A stretch of DNA of 64,000 nucleotides, taken from positions 5,022,001 to 5,086,000 of the forward strand of contig NZ_CP064032.1 of the NCBI RefSeq assembly GCF_049532905.1, read 5' to 3'. The notes beneath the pieces were generated by a model. It saw only the letters and a program-made list of their open reading frames with translations. It ran no database searches and was not told where the DNA came from. The position numbers and the translations under genes were made by a program. This document shows, in pieces, positions 8,383 through 18,400 of this stretch (positions are counted from its first letter, which is position 1; each line of letters starts with the position of its first letter). This DNA comes from Dyella_B nitratireducens (GTDB lineage: Bacteria > Pseudomonadota > Gammaproteobacteria > Xanthomonadales > Rhodanobacteraceae).

Positions 8383-9615
8383 ATGTCACTCGTTCTAAAC
8401 ACCAACATCGCTTCGCTGCAGGCCCAGAACAACTTGACCAAGTCGGGCAGTGCACTGTCCACTGCCACGCAGGATCTGTCCTCGGGTCTGAAGATCAACA
8501 GCGCCGCCGACAACGCCGCCGGCTACGCCATCGCCACTCGTTTCCAGACGCAGATCGGTGGTCTGGGACAGGCCAGCGAAAACGCGAGCGATGCGATCAA
8601 CCTGGCACAGACCGCGGGTTCCGCGCTGAGCCAGATCACCTCCAACCTGCAGTCGATTCGTGACTTGGCCGTGCAGTCGGCCAACGGTACGTACCAGTCG
8701 TCGGACCGCGCCGCGATCAACACCTCGGTGCAGCAGTACCTGTCGGAAATCACCCGTATCGCCAACCAGACCACCTTCAACGGCACCAATGTGTTGAATG
8801 GATCGGTCGGGCAGTTGTCGTTCCAGATCGGTGCGAACGTTGGCCAGCAGATCAACGTGCAGCTCGGCCAGGGCGCCACCACTTCCCAGGTCGGTCAGAT
8901 CTCGGAAATCTCCACCGCCGACGTCAGCGGTGCGTTCGTCAATGCCAGCGGTTTGTCGGGCCAGTCGATCAGTCTGAGCGGCCTGACCATCGAGGGTGCA
9001 GACGGCAATAGCTACAGCCTCAGCGGTGCCAGCGCCAGCAATGCACAGGGCTTGGCCGATGCGATCAACGCAGCGGGTATTGCGGGCGTCAGCGCAGCCG
9101 TGAACGCCAGCGGCGGCATCAACATCTACTCGACGGGCGAACTGGCTGTAACGGGTTCCGCGTTGACGGGTGCTGCCGGCACGGCGTTCAACTTCACCAA
9201 CAATGCGGTCGCCTTCGGCGCCAGCGGTGTGGGCACGACGGCCACGGGCTTCGCGGCCACGGGTGCAGCCTACACGAATGGCTCCGTGATCACGGCCTCC
9301 GGCTCGCTGACCGGTGGCGATGTTTTGACGGTGGACGATTCCAACAACCTGATCTCCCGCGTCGATGCGGCGCTGACCCAGGTGAGCACGTTCCAGAGCA
9401 CGTTGGGCGCGGTGCAGAACCGCTTCCAGTCCACCATCGCCACGGTGAGTGCGCAGCAGACCAACCTGACGGCCTCGCAAAGTTCGATTCAGGACACCGA
9501 CTTTGCGGCAACCACCGCACAGTTGAGCAAGGCGCAGGTGTTGCAACAGGCAGGTATCTCGGTGCTCGCCACCGCGAATGCCCAGCCGCAGCAGATCCTC
9601 AAGTTGTTGGGTTAA
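8383..9615 (+). CDS. fliC: Flagellin
   Basis: A 410-residue flagellin. The conserved D0/D1 N-terminus (MSLVLNTNIASLQAQNNLTKS, SGLKINSAADNAAGYAIATR) and C-terminus (LGAVQNRFQSTIATV, ending QQILKLLG) flank a Ser/Thr/Gly-rich variable core of about 150 residues. That core is a good surface for O-glycosylation by the neighbouring giant transferase. The ATG at 8383 follows AGGAGA, and longer reading into upstream DNA is not real. The FliA promoter makes it a late gene. Only one flagellin is present in the window. Confidence 0.98.
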   Translation: MSLVLNTNIASLQAQNNLTKSGSALSTATQDLSSGLKINSAADNAAGYAIATRFQTQIGGLGQASENASDAINLAQTAGSALSQITSNLQSIRDLAVQSANGTYQSSDRAAINTSVQQYLSEITRIANQTTFNGTNVLNGSVGQLSFQIGANVGQQINVQLGQGATTSQVGQISEISTADVSGAFVNASGLSGQSISLSGLTIEGADGNSYSLSGASASNAQGLADAINAAGIAGVSAAVNASGGINIYSTGELAVTGSALTGAAGTAFNFTNNAVAFGASGVGTTATGFAATGAAYTNGSVITASGSLTGGDVLTVDDSNNLISRVDAALTQVSTFQSTLGAVQNRFQSTIATVSAQQTNLTASQSSIQDTDFAATTAQLSKAQVLQQAGISVLATANAQPQQILKLLG

Positions 9616-9624
9616 TCGGTACGG

Positions 9625-9697
9625 CCGGCCATGGCGGGTAACCGTCATGGCCGGGATTTTGCTTCTAGGGGTTCTGACGGCCGGTGGGCCGTCAGAA
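9625..9697 (+). terminator. Two hairpins downstream of fliC
   Basis: The first stem CCGGCCATG/CATGGCCGG (9625..9654) is followed by GATTTTG. The second is an 11 bp perfect stem TTCTGACGGCC/GGCCGTCAGAA (9672..9697). Together they probably terminate or protect the abundant fliC transcript. The T-tracts are short, so strict intrinsic termination is uncertain. Confidence 0.55.
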
Positions 9698-9716
9698 AAC
9701 CCGCGCGAGCGGCAGG

Positions 9717-9743
9717 TAAAGCTTTCATTCGAGCAGCGATTCG
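9717..9743 (+). promoter_or_regulatory. Possible sigma28 promoter of fliD
   Basis: TAAAGCTT-N11-GCGATTCG: the -35 half is excellent, the -10 half weak. It lies 56 bp before the fliD ATG and after the fliC hairpins. Confidence 0.4.
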
Positions 9744-9798
9744 CAAGTGAGCTTTGCCGGCAGTTCGACGGCGCCAGCAATTTTCGACGAGGCCCTTC

Positions 9799-11268
9799 AT
9801 GAGCAGCATCTCCAGTGTAGGCAGCACCAGCAGCGCGCTTTCCAGCGCGATCAGCGGTAGCTCCTCCTCCGCTTCCTCGACGGGCAGCAGCGGCAGCTCC
9901 AGTATCAGCGGCACCGGCCTGCTCAGCTCGCTCGGCCTGGGTACGGGGCTGGACGTCAATTCGATCATCCAGGCGCTGGTCAACGCGCAGGAAGCCGGTC
10001 CCCAGGCGCAGATCACCAACCAGACCAATCTGGACAACAACAAGATTGCCGGCCTCACCGCACTGCAAACCTCGCTGTCCGGCCTGCAGTCCGCATTGAA
10101 CGAGCTGACGTCCAGCACCACCTACAGCACTTACACCACCACGCTTTCCAACACGTCGCTCGGCACGGCCAGTACGCTGCCTGACGCGTCGCCCGGCACC
10201 TACAGCATCAATGTGAGCCAGCTCGCCACGGCGCAGAAGAGTGTCAGCGCGGCGCAGGCCAGCACGGCCACGGTAGGTACCGGTACGCTCAACATCACGG
10301 TGGGCAGCAAGAGTGTGAGCGTGTCGGTGGGTGCCACCGATACGCTTTCGGCGATCGCCGCCAACATCAACAACGCCAGCGGCAACCCCGGCGTGACCGC
10401 CACGATCGTCTCGGGCGTCAACGGCAACCAGCTGGTGCTCACTTCCACCAGCACCGGTACCGCCAACGCTTTCAGTGTCAGCGCAGGCAGTGGCAGCAGC
10501 AGTGGCGTGTCCTCGCTGGCCAGCACGCTCAACACACCGAGCACCGCAGCCAGCGATGCGCAGCTGACGATCGACGGCATTGCCGTCAGCAGTGCCAACA
10601 ATAGCGTGAGCGGCGCGTTGACAGGTGTAACGCTGAACCTCACGTCGACGGGCAGCTCGCAGCTCAGCGTTGCACAGAGCACCACGCCGATCAGCACCGC
10701 GGTGAACGACTTCGTGTCCGCGTACAACACCTATGCCACCACGGTAAGTCAGCTCGACAGCTACGACAGCACCACCAAGGTTGCCGGCGTGCTGCTGGGC
10801 GACGCGACGCTGTCGGCGGTGCAGAGCCAGATATCCAACGTGCTGGGCAGCAATGTGTCCGGCAGCAGCATCGGCAATCTGGCGAGCCTTGGCATCACGC
10901 GCAATGCCGACGGTACGTTGACGTCGAACCCGACCACGCTGGCCAATACGCTGGCCAGCAATCCGTCGTCCGTGCAGCAGCTATTTTCGGGTGCCAACGG
11001 CGTTGCCACGCAATTGAGTTCACTGGTCACCAATTTCAACAGCAGCAGCGGCGTGTTGCAGTCGCGCATCAACAATCTCAATAACGACCTGACGAATCAG
11101 TCAACCCAGCAAACCGCGCTGAATGCACGCATGGCGGTGTATCAGCAGCAGCTTGTTCAGCAGTACACGAGCTTGAGTACTTTGATGTCCTCGCTCAACA
11201 ACACCAGTTCCTACCTTACCCAGGCAATGAACGCGCTGACTGGTACCAGCAGTAGCAGCAAGGGGTGA
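9799..11268 (+). CDS. fliD: Flagellar filament cap protein FliD (HAP2)
   Basis: 489 residues. The Ser-rich start (MSSISSVGSTSSALSS) leads into the FliD N-domain GLGTGLDVNSIIQALVNAQ and ends in a coiled-coil C-domain (NNLNNDLTNQSTQQTALNARMAVYQQQLVQQYTSL, here read as two helices). It caps the growing filament and folds incoming flagellin. The ATG at 9799 follows GAGG. It is followed at 2 bp by fliS. Confidence 0.96.
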   Translation: MSSISSVGSTSSALSSAISGSSSSASSTGSSGSSSISGTGLLSSLGLGTGLDVNSIIQALVNAQEAGPQAQITNQTNLDNNKIAGLTALQTSLSGLQSALNELTSSTTYSTYTTTLSNTSLGTASTLPDASPGTYSINVSQLATAQKSVSAAQASTATVGTGTLNITVGSKSVSVSVGATDTLSAIAANINNASGNPGVTATIVSGVNGNQLVLTSTSTGTANAFSVSAGSGSSSGVSSLASTLNTPSTAASDAQLTIDGIAVSSANNSVSGALTGVTLNLTSTGSSQLSVAQSTTPISTAVNDFVSAYNTYATTVSQLDSYDSTTKVAGVLLGDATLSAVQSQISNVLGSNVSGSSIGNLASLGITRNADGTLTSNPTTLANTLASNPSSVQQLFSGANGVATQLSSLVTNFNSSSGVLQSRINNLNNDLTNQSTQQTALNARMAVYQQQLVQQYTSLSTLMSSLNNTSSYLTQAMNALTGTSSSSKG

Positions 11269-11270
11269 CC

Positions 11271-11705
11271 ATGAGTTACATGTCACGCAACGGAAGTGCC
11301 CTGTACGCGCAAACACGCGCACAAGGCAGTGTCGAAGGGGCGGATCGCCATCAACTGCTGGCGATGCTGCTCGATGGCTTGGTCGACCGCATCAACCAGG
11401 CGCGCGGCCACATCCTGCACAAGGATATTCCCGCCAAAGGCCAGGCTTTTGCCAAGGCCATCGCCATGCTCAACACCTTGCGGGGAAGTCTCGACCATAG
11501 CGTGGAGCCGACGCTTACCGGCCGCCTCGACGCGCTGTACGACTACATCACCAGGCGCCTGTTGCATGCCCAGATCAATGACGACTTGCGCGCGCTGGAC
11601 GAGTGCGAGCGATTGATCGCACCGATCCGTGAAGCTTGGCATACGATCCGAGAACCCTATCTGGCGGAACTCGCACAAGCGAAGACGCCCGTTGCCGTGC
11701 CATGA
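11271..11705 (+). CDS. fliS: Flagellin export chaperone FliS
   Basis: 144 residues with the FliS layout: a Tyr-rich start (MSYMSRNGSALYAQ), then DRHQLLAMLLDGLVDRINQARGHI and a helical body with LDYITRRLLHA-type spacing. It binds the flagellin C-terminus in the cytoplasm before export. The ATG at 11271 follows AAGGGG. Its TGA overlaps the fliT ATG (ATGA). Confidence 0.93.
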   Translation: MSYMSRNGSALYAQTRAQGSVEGADRHQLLAMLLDGLVDRINQARGHILHKDIPAKGQAFAKAIAMLNTLRGSLDHSVEPTLTGRLDALYDYITRRLLHAQINDDLRALDECERLIAPIREAWHTIREPYLAELAQAKTPVAVP

Positions 11706-12007
11706 CCAGCTCCGTGCAAGACGCATTGCAACAAGCCTTGGCACTCACCATTCAGATGAGCGATGCCGCTTCCGACGGCAACTGGACCTTGGTGGCCGAA
11801 CTCGATGCGCAGCGGCAGATTCCTCTGCAGCACGTGCAAAATGCATCCCTCGACATCCAGCACCGCGACACGTTGGCGGCTCTGCAGGCATATAACCGCG
11901 CCGTACTGGAGCGCACGCAACAGGTGCATGATTCGATCGAGCAGCAGCTCAGCCAGCACCAGTACAACCATCGGGCGTTGCGTAGTTACGTTTCGTCGTC
12001 GCGCTGA
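11702..12007 (+). CDS. fliT: FliT-like flagellar export chaperone
   Basis: A 101-residue all-helical protein (MTSSVQDALQQALALTIQMSDAA ... QYNHRALRSYVSSSR) starting in ATGA overlap with fliS. Size and position match FliT, the FliD chaperone. Sequence similarity within the family is low, so the call rests partly on position. Confidence 0.8.
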   Translation: MTSSVQDALQQALALTIQMSDAASDGNWTLVAELDAQRQIPLQHVQNASLDIQHRDTLAALQAYNRAVLERTQQVHDSIEQQLSQHQYNHRALRSYVSSSR

Positions 12008-12141
12008 TCTCGTAGCAGGATCGACGCAGGAGGGATGAAATCCCGGTATGGGAAGCCAAACTAGGATTTGCATTATCTTGATCGGTAATTTTCTATAACC
12101 TTGGTTACTAAAATTTTGTTGATAGATCCGAGCTTGGATCT

Positions 12142-15100
12142 CTAGTATGAATATGGTGGTATCTCCTGGATTCGTTTAGACGTTAATTGACTATTGTCTA
12201 CATGCACCTCATCATATTTGTAAGCATTCTCTGCAAATGTGTCCAATGAACTTCCTTGAGCTTGCATTGTTTCAATATAGTCAGAGGGGTAATGTTCTCT
12301 CTCTGAGGTAAATTTTGAATTTATATCAACATTTTCTCTCAGAGATGCCGCTTTTAGCCCGCGCGCATCGATTTGATAAAGACTGTAATTGCCGTGACCA
12401 AATTCGCCCTCACCGAAATTTATTGCCGCCTGTTTTGATCTGGAAGTAATGAGTGTGGGACCGTCTATCATTTTATCCGGCCCAGCAAACCACACGGAAT
12501 TCCTAAATCCTACTTGGGCTGGACTGCCACGCCGGTTTACCCTGGTCTTCTTTTCGACACGATAAAGTTTTGGGATGTCCGTCCTTTCGATGAGGCCCAG
12601 GCGATTGAAATATCCTCCTGGCGGAAGGGCTACCTCATCCTTGTATTCATTGGCAGGCGGATTGGGATCATCAGCAGGCGGGGACTTGCGTTCTATACCT
12701 TGAGCGTCCCAGGAGCGTGATGAGTCACTACTACCCGTTGACGATGAGTCACTACTAATACTTTGAGCTGGTGAATCGGGAGCATCTGTATCCATATTTC
12801 TTTGCTCCTCCGGAAGTGGCGCAATATTTTCTTCCCACAGTTGTTCCTGCTCGTACTGATTCATTGCTTGTACGATCATGTCTATGGGATCGGTTTCATG
12901 AGTCTCCATTCCGGGGAGTGACGCGGGCGGATCATCCGCGCCTCCTTTAAGCCCCGGCGAACCTTCCAGGAATTGCTCAACCCCCCCTTTGCCATCCAGC
13001 TTGATCGGCACGCCACCAGTGACCGTATGGGGGTTGCGGGGATTCACGATGACGTAGCCATTGCCTTCTTTTTTCACCCGGTAGTAATCGTTCTCGCCGA
13101 TGCGCACATAGTCATCGTGGTCCACCCGATGTCGATACAGGCCGCGCCCCTTGTCCAGCTCAAGTTGGCGGGGATCCACGTCGGCCTTTAGCTCCAAGAC
13201 TCGCTTAGGTATGTTGAGCTCATTCACCGCCCCCGGCTTGCCAGCAACATGACCCTCAGCAACCTCTACCGGGGCCTTGCTGTTTCCCACTTCCATTGGC
13301 CGTGGCGTGAGACGGAACTCATTCGTTTCCGGGTCCACCTTCCATTCCCATTTGGGGGCGGAAGACACCTTTAAGGTAAAGGGTGACGGACCTGTGCCCA
13401 CTACCTCTCGCACGGCAATTTCATTGGCCAGCTGCAGGGATGAAATCGAGGCTGTGGCAAAGCCCCCTCGCCGCTCTTCTGCGGTCATGCCGGTGTTGGC
13501 GTCATGGATACCAAAGACAATGTTGCCTGCGTTGCCTATAAGGGGGACATAGCCAAAGGTGCCGTTCCAAATATTCTCCGCCTTTTTCCAACCTTGCTGA
13601 TCCGGACCGAATACCTGTGTTTGATCGAGCGCTGACGTATTGTTGGCGTTGAGCGTTGCGTACTCGGCGGCAATCTTATCCAGGGGTGCCGATTTCAATG
13701 CATACCCACTCGTCGCCGAACCCGTGTAATTAAAGGCCTCCCTCACCGGAAAGCTGCCATGAAAGACCGGGCCTTCCAAACGTACCGACGGATTATGGAT
13801 AAAGTTGTCGAGCACGATGGACGGCTTTAACCAGTGCGCGTCGGTTCCACCTTGTGCATCTTTGGCATTAAATCGCCCGAGCACGATACCCTGGTTTTTT
13901 TGAAGCCAGTCCGCCGCCGCGTCGTCACCCTTGATTTCGTTGGCCGTGACGTTACGGATATCGAGCATCAAGCCATGGTTGGGTCTGCCGTTGTCATTCG
14001 TTTCCTCGGGAATAAAGGCATACTTTTCCATCGGATAGCCATAGAGATTGGGGATGATCACGGGCCCATTCGCGTCCAGTGTCCGGTTCACGGTCTGCTG
14101 AGCCTCGGGGCTGAGTTTTCCAAAAGCCACTTTGTCTTGCCGCAAGCTTTCCAGCATGGTCTTCACCATAAAGGCATCCGCCTTGCCCGCGCGTTGGGCC
14201 AGTGCTCCCCCAGGGTCGCTCATGGGTGCCCGGATGTCGTTCTCCCATGACGTTTGCAGGGTTTCACCGATGGACTCCAGATCGTGGATCTTTTGTTTGG
14301 CTTCTTCCGATTTAATGTCTTCGTATTTGAAGTTCACGATATGGCCAAAATTGTCTGGCTGGTCGTGCTTATGCATACCCGCCGCGATTTCCCACGCCTC
14401 GTAGGTGCGATCATAACTACCCGAAACATGTTCCACTTGCCCAGGGAATTGGGTGGTGTCGGTGTATGTCACTTTGATTTTCTCGTGAGGGTCGAACCCT
14501 CCTGCCAATAGACCCGCGCTGATATACCCTTTGGGCGTCATGAATGACTGATTGCATATGAAATTCGCGTTGGCTTGCGCTTCGCCCACGTACGTACCTT
14601 TCGTTTGCTCCACGATGGATTTGAAGCGCTCAACAAAAGCATCGATACGCTGTTTCCGTTGCTCGAGGGTCAGGCTCGCATCGGGTGGCTGCGGGCGGGG
14701 TGATCCATAGATGACGTTGCTGTAGTACGTCGGCAGATCGGGGGCAGGTCCGCTGGGCGATGCGGTTTTATCCGACGAAGGCGGCGTGGACGCCCCAGCC
14801 TCCGGGGGGAGTGAAGAAGACGTGCTTGTACCCTTGGTGCCCGTGGCATCTTTGGCATCGGTCGTGCCGATCACGTTGGCGCGAGGGCTGGCGCTGCTAG
14901 TGGCTCGTTTTGAACGGAGCGCGCCGGAGAATAGGTTTGACTGCGATGCATTGCGTCCGGCGGATTCCCACGGATTGGACGTCGACGATGTTGGAAGAGA
15001 CGGTGTGGGACTGACGGGTGTCTGGCTGGGTGATGGCGCGGATTCAGACGTCTCCAGGGACGGCGGGGCATAGGGCGTTGCTGAGGGAATAGTGGTGCTC

Positions 15101-15144
15101 ATGATCCGGTCCAGCAGGCAGGGTGGGATGGGCCTGTCGAACAT
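12142..15144 (-). CDS. Large effector/toxin-like protein 1 with ADP-ribosyltransferase-like C-terminus
   Basis: 1000 residues, not recognised as a named family. Residues 1-140 are Ser/Thr/Pro-rich and nearly identical to protein 2 up to SQSNLFS (about residue 73), like a secretion leader. Residues 150-600 form a folded domain. Residues 650-740 form a module shared with protein 2 (VPIKLDGKGGVEQF, SPGLKGGADDPP). Residues 855-1000 read LYR (860-862), LITSRSKQAAINFG (898-911), YSLYQIDARG and KYDEVHV, which resembles the R-S-E layout of cholera-toxin-type ADP-ribosyltransferases (inference). There is no signal peptide and no strong ribosome site. The 3' part is clearly AT-richer than its flagellar neighbours, suggesting transfer. 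It is convergent with fliT. Confidence 0.8.
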   Translation of the reverse strand: MFDRPIPPCLLDRIMSTTIPSATPYAPPSLETSESAPSPSQTPVSPTPSLPTSSTSNPWESAGRNASQSNLFSGALRSKRATSSASPRANVIGTTDAKDATGTKGTSTSSSLPPEAGASTPPSSDKTASPSGPAPDLPTYYSNVIYGSPRPQPPDASLTLEQRKQRIDAFVERFKSIVEQTKGTYVGEAQANANFICNQSFMTPKGYISAGLLAGGFDPHEKIKVTYTDTTQFPGQVEHVSGSYDRTYEAWEIAAGMHKHDQPDNFGHIVNFKYEDIKSEEAKQKIHDLESIGETLQTSWENDIRAPMSDPGGALAQRAGKADAFMVKTMLESLRQDKVAFGKLSPEAQQTVNRTLDANGPVIIPNLYGYPMEKYAFIPEETNDNGRPNHGLMLDIRNVTANEIKGDDAAADWLQKNQGIVLGRFNAKDAQGGTDAHWLKPSIVLDNFIHNPSVRLEGPVFHGSFPVREAFNYTGSATSGYALKSAPLDKIAAEYATLNANNTSALDQTQVFGPDQQGWKKAENIWNGTFGYVPLIGNAGNIVFGIHDANTGMTAEERRGGFATASISSLQLANEIAVREVVGTGPSPFTLKVSSAPKWEWKVDPETNEFRLTPRPMEVGNSKAPVEVAEGHVAGKPGAVNELNIPKRVLELKADVDPRQLELDKGRGLYRHRVDHDDYVRIGENDYYRVKKEGNGYVIVNPRNPHTVTGGVPIKLDGKGGVEQFLEGSPGLKGGADDPPASLPGMETHETDPIDMIVQAMNQYEQEQLWEENIAPLPEEQRNMDTDAPDSPAQSISSDSSSTGSSDSSRSWDAQGIERKSPPADDPNPPANEYKDEVALPPGGYFNRLGLIERTDIPKLYRVEKKTRVNRRGSPAQVGFRNSVWFAGPDKMIDGPTLITSRSKQAAINFGEGEFGHGNYSLYQIDARGLKAASLRENVDINSKFTSEREHYPSDYIETMQAQGSSLDTFAENAYKYDEVHVDNSQLTSKRIQEIPPYSY

Positions 15145-15355
15145 AACGGCCCGCTCGGTGCGCCGGTGGTAACGCGATATCGGTACAAACAGTCGATGAC
15201 AAACAGTTGATGACGAAGCCTTGCAGGAAACATCGGTCGGCTACCCGCGGCTGCAACGATGACACGCCTCATGAATAACCATTGCTCATAGCCGGAACTC
15301 CGTCATAAAGCCGGCACACGGGAGGGAATTGATGCAATCCACACAAACCGAAGAA
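15145..15355. repeat. Duplicated promoter region, copy A
   Basis: About 210 bp upstream of protein 1 matches 18927..19131 upstream of protein 2 with few differences. It runs from the toxin ATG through the first codons of the PilZ gene (MQST...EE). It shows that the two toxin genes and the intergenic DNA arose by one tandem duplication. Confidence 0.9.
15188..15215. promoter_or_regulatory. Tandem 14 bp sites upstream of protein 1
   Basis: AACAGTCGATGACA followed directly by AACAGTTGATGACG, two head-to-tail 14 bp units 44-71 bp upstream of the ATG. The same pair stands upstream of protein 2 (18970..18997). It could be an activator site; the regulator is unknown. Confidence 0.5.
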
Positions 15356-15388
15356 ACAAAGCATGCTTGCAAGCCAGAGAGCAGGTGA
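15332..15388 (+). pseudogene. 5' remnant of the PilZ-protein gene
   Basis: A GGAGGG ribosome site and ATG are followed by MQSTQTEETKHACKPESR and a stop. The first codons and the upstream DNA match the intact PilZ gene at 19109 (MQSTLDEEK). It is the truncated right end of the duplication unit; an 18-residue product is possible but probably meaningless. Confidence 0.8.
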
Positions 15389-15464
15389 CGGTAGTTGGCT
15401 CAATCTGTTTCAAAAATGCCCGATAAAATGACCGAAAATGGCTTAATCAAGGTCATCGTCTATA

Positions 15465-18400
15465 TCAAGGTTGTTTACTGGCATTCCCTGAAGATTCCCG
15501 GTGAGCGATATAAGCGTCCACATCCATGCTGCCGATGTCGTCCTGCAGGATGAAGGGATTGTCTTCTCCGTCACCATAAAGGTTACGCCCCTCTATTTCG
15601 GCATCCCGGTAATATTGATAACCCGCTATGTCCACGGTGCTGCCGCGGTCGAACCGATGCTCGCCGTTAATATCCGTATACAAACGAGCCTCGGTCTCAA
15701 GAGCCATGCGCTCTTCATAACCCTGCGTGTCAGGCACGCCACCTCGATCAAAGGGATAGGAAATGCCATCTTCGGTATAGTTGAGGGCAGCTTGTTCCTT
15801 TAGAAATTGTTGGTCATGCTGCCCCATGAATCGGAGGTAGCGATTCACGTCTCCGCTGTTATCCGCGCGGCGAAAGGGTCGCTCGCCGAGCCCGTCCGTA
15901 AAGTTGCGCGCCCGGGTTTCATTCGCCTTATATTCTCGGTAGCCATCCACGTCCGGCTCGCGACCGCGCATGAATTTCTGATTACCTCTTACGTAGTTAT
16001 CATTGAAGATATAGCGCTCATCCCAGCGGTATTGTCCGTAAGCACGCATGTCCACGCTGTTATCGTGTCGAACGAATCGAGGGTTACCTTTGTCATCCAG
16101 AACCTTGCGTGCGTCTTGCATGTAAGCAGGCTCGGATGAGGCGGCTGCCTGGGGTTGTTCCACCCGGATATTGCCAGTATTGCGTTGTATGGATTCAAGT
16201 TCCTTGGCTGAGGTTTTTCTGTAGCGCGCATCGTCCGTATCGCCGTTCGATTTGATGAACGGTTGCTCGCCTTGTTCGTTCGTAAACTTACGAGCTTGTT
16301 GGAATTTGTTCATTCTGGCTTTGTAATCGTCCACATTTACCATGCCGCCATTGAATTCCGCGCTGTATACGCGCCGGCCCCAGTAATCCCAATAGTTGCT
16401 GGCTTGCAATTTCATTTCATTGTCCCGGTAGGCGTCCATGTCTACGCTGCCGTTGTCCTTTACGAACCGAGGACGGCTATGTTCGTCCATGATCGTGCGA
16501 GCCCTGGCTTCGTTATTCATGTATCGCTGGTAGGCAGCCCCGTCCCCTCTGCCACTTGCCAGTCGGAACGGGTGGCTGCCATCTTCCCCTGCGAAGTACC
16601 AGGCATAGGTCTCGTCTTTCCAGTATTGCCGGAAGCGCTCTAGATCCCAGTGGCTCACGGTTCCATTTGGTCCGGTGGCGTATGGACGACTACCATCTTC
16701 AGCTCTGTAGTTGCGAGCGGACTCCATGTCGCGTTGGGTAAGAGTTTGTGCTCCTTGATTTGAAGAAGTGGATGGTCGAGCTTGCGAAGAGGTGGAGGGT
16801 TGAGGCGGATCATCCGCGCCTCCTTTAAGCCCCGGCGAACCCTGCAGGAATTGCTCGACACCCCCCTTGCCATCCAGCTTGACCGGCACACCACCGGTAA
16901 CATGGTTAGGCCAGCGAGGGTCCACTATAATCCGGTTTTCTCCTTGTCCTGGTGCGAGCTGATAGGCGGCTTTTTCGTGGATCACAAACTCCCGATCGTC
17001 ACCGCCCAGCGTTGTAGCGCCAGGCAATTGATAAACTCCCCGCTCCTTGTTCAGCGCCAGCTTCCCGGGATCGACCTCGGCCTTTAGCGACGACAGGTTG
17101 GATGGCGCGACGCCACTTGGAGGATGGTTGATGTGCTCAAGCTCGTCGATCACGCCGAGGTTGCCATCACCCGTTGCCATGGCGGCGCCTTTCGACGCTT
17201 CACTCGCCGCGCCTTCTGCCACACCTTCTGCACCGCCGCGTCCTGCCGCGGTTGCCGCTGTTTCCGCAGCGCCCGCCACTTCTTCGCTCCCTTCACCAGC
17301 AAGTCTTCCCAAGGTATTGCGGACACCTTGACCCACTGCACCCACACCTTCGAGACCTATCGGCAGGGTTGACAAAATAAGCAGCCCGGCACCACCCCAT
17401 TTCTCAAACGTCGCACGGCTGATATCCGTGTTCGACTTGATGCCATCCCAGGCATCCTGACTGTCATTGTCGTGCGAGGCCTTGGTCAATTCGCCAAACG
17501 GATCGTGCGTGATATCGCGCTCTTTCCCATGCATCAACTGAAGGTAGTTACCGTGCGACCGCCTAAACACTGCATCGGGCGTGGCGTTTTGCATATCCTT
17601 GATCGCCAGCGGGTTCTCCATCGACGGATCACCCAGTAGCGAACGGTATTTGGAGACGAACTCCCTCGCCTCCTGGCGGGAGCGGCCGTGCTTGCGAACC
17701 GACTCTATCGCATCCAGGGCGTTGTCAAAGGCTTGGTACGGTTGTTTTTCCTTCGGTAAATAGGTGAAGTTCTCGCCGGAATCGAGCTCTATGCGCATGC
17801 CACCGGCGAGCGTGAAGTCGAAGGCGAAACGCCCACTTCCCCCCGTCGTGTTGTCGCCCATGCTAAGCGTATAGATCTTGCCCCCCTTGCCCGTTTCCAA
17901 CACCGTTTTGAGGCCTTTGTAGCGGTCCTCGGACAACTGGCCGGTACGATGTTGAACTTCCAGTTGGGTCAATGCCCGCTGCTTGGCCCACTCGGGGGCG
18001 TCGACTTTATGGACGTCGTAAAACTGGTCGATGTCCTTTGCGAGATCGACCTTGAAGTTCACGTTGCCCTTCGTTTGATAGAGCTTTTCGGGATCCAGGA
18101 CGCTCTTTGCGTCGTCGTACTTTTTGCCCCGGTCACTGGCGTCGATAATTTTGTACTCTCGCCGGTTGGCGCTGTAATCGTTGCCGATCAAGCTGCTATT
18201 GGGCATGTTGTTCTGGAGCACCTCCCATAGCGGTATCGTTACGGCCGGCGCGCCTTCCTGATCCAAGGCCGGATTATTGCCGGACGGATGGCCGTGCGGA
18301 TCTTTGCCATAGCGGACCAGATACAGTTGGGTGACGTCATGATCGGAGCCATAGGTTTCGTCCACCCATTTCTGCATCCGTGCGCGGGCCTGCGTGGGGA

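Noticed and set aside
15145..15240. Sigma28-like -10 (ACCGATAT / GCCGATAT) before both large genes
   Set aside because: No TAAAGTTT-like -35 at the required distance in either copy.
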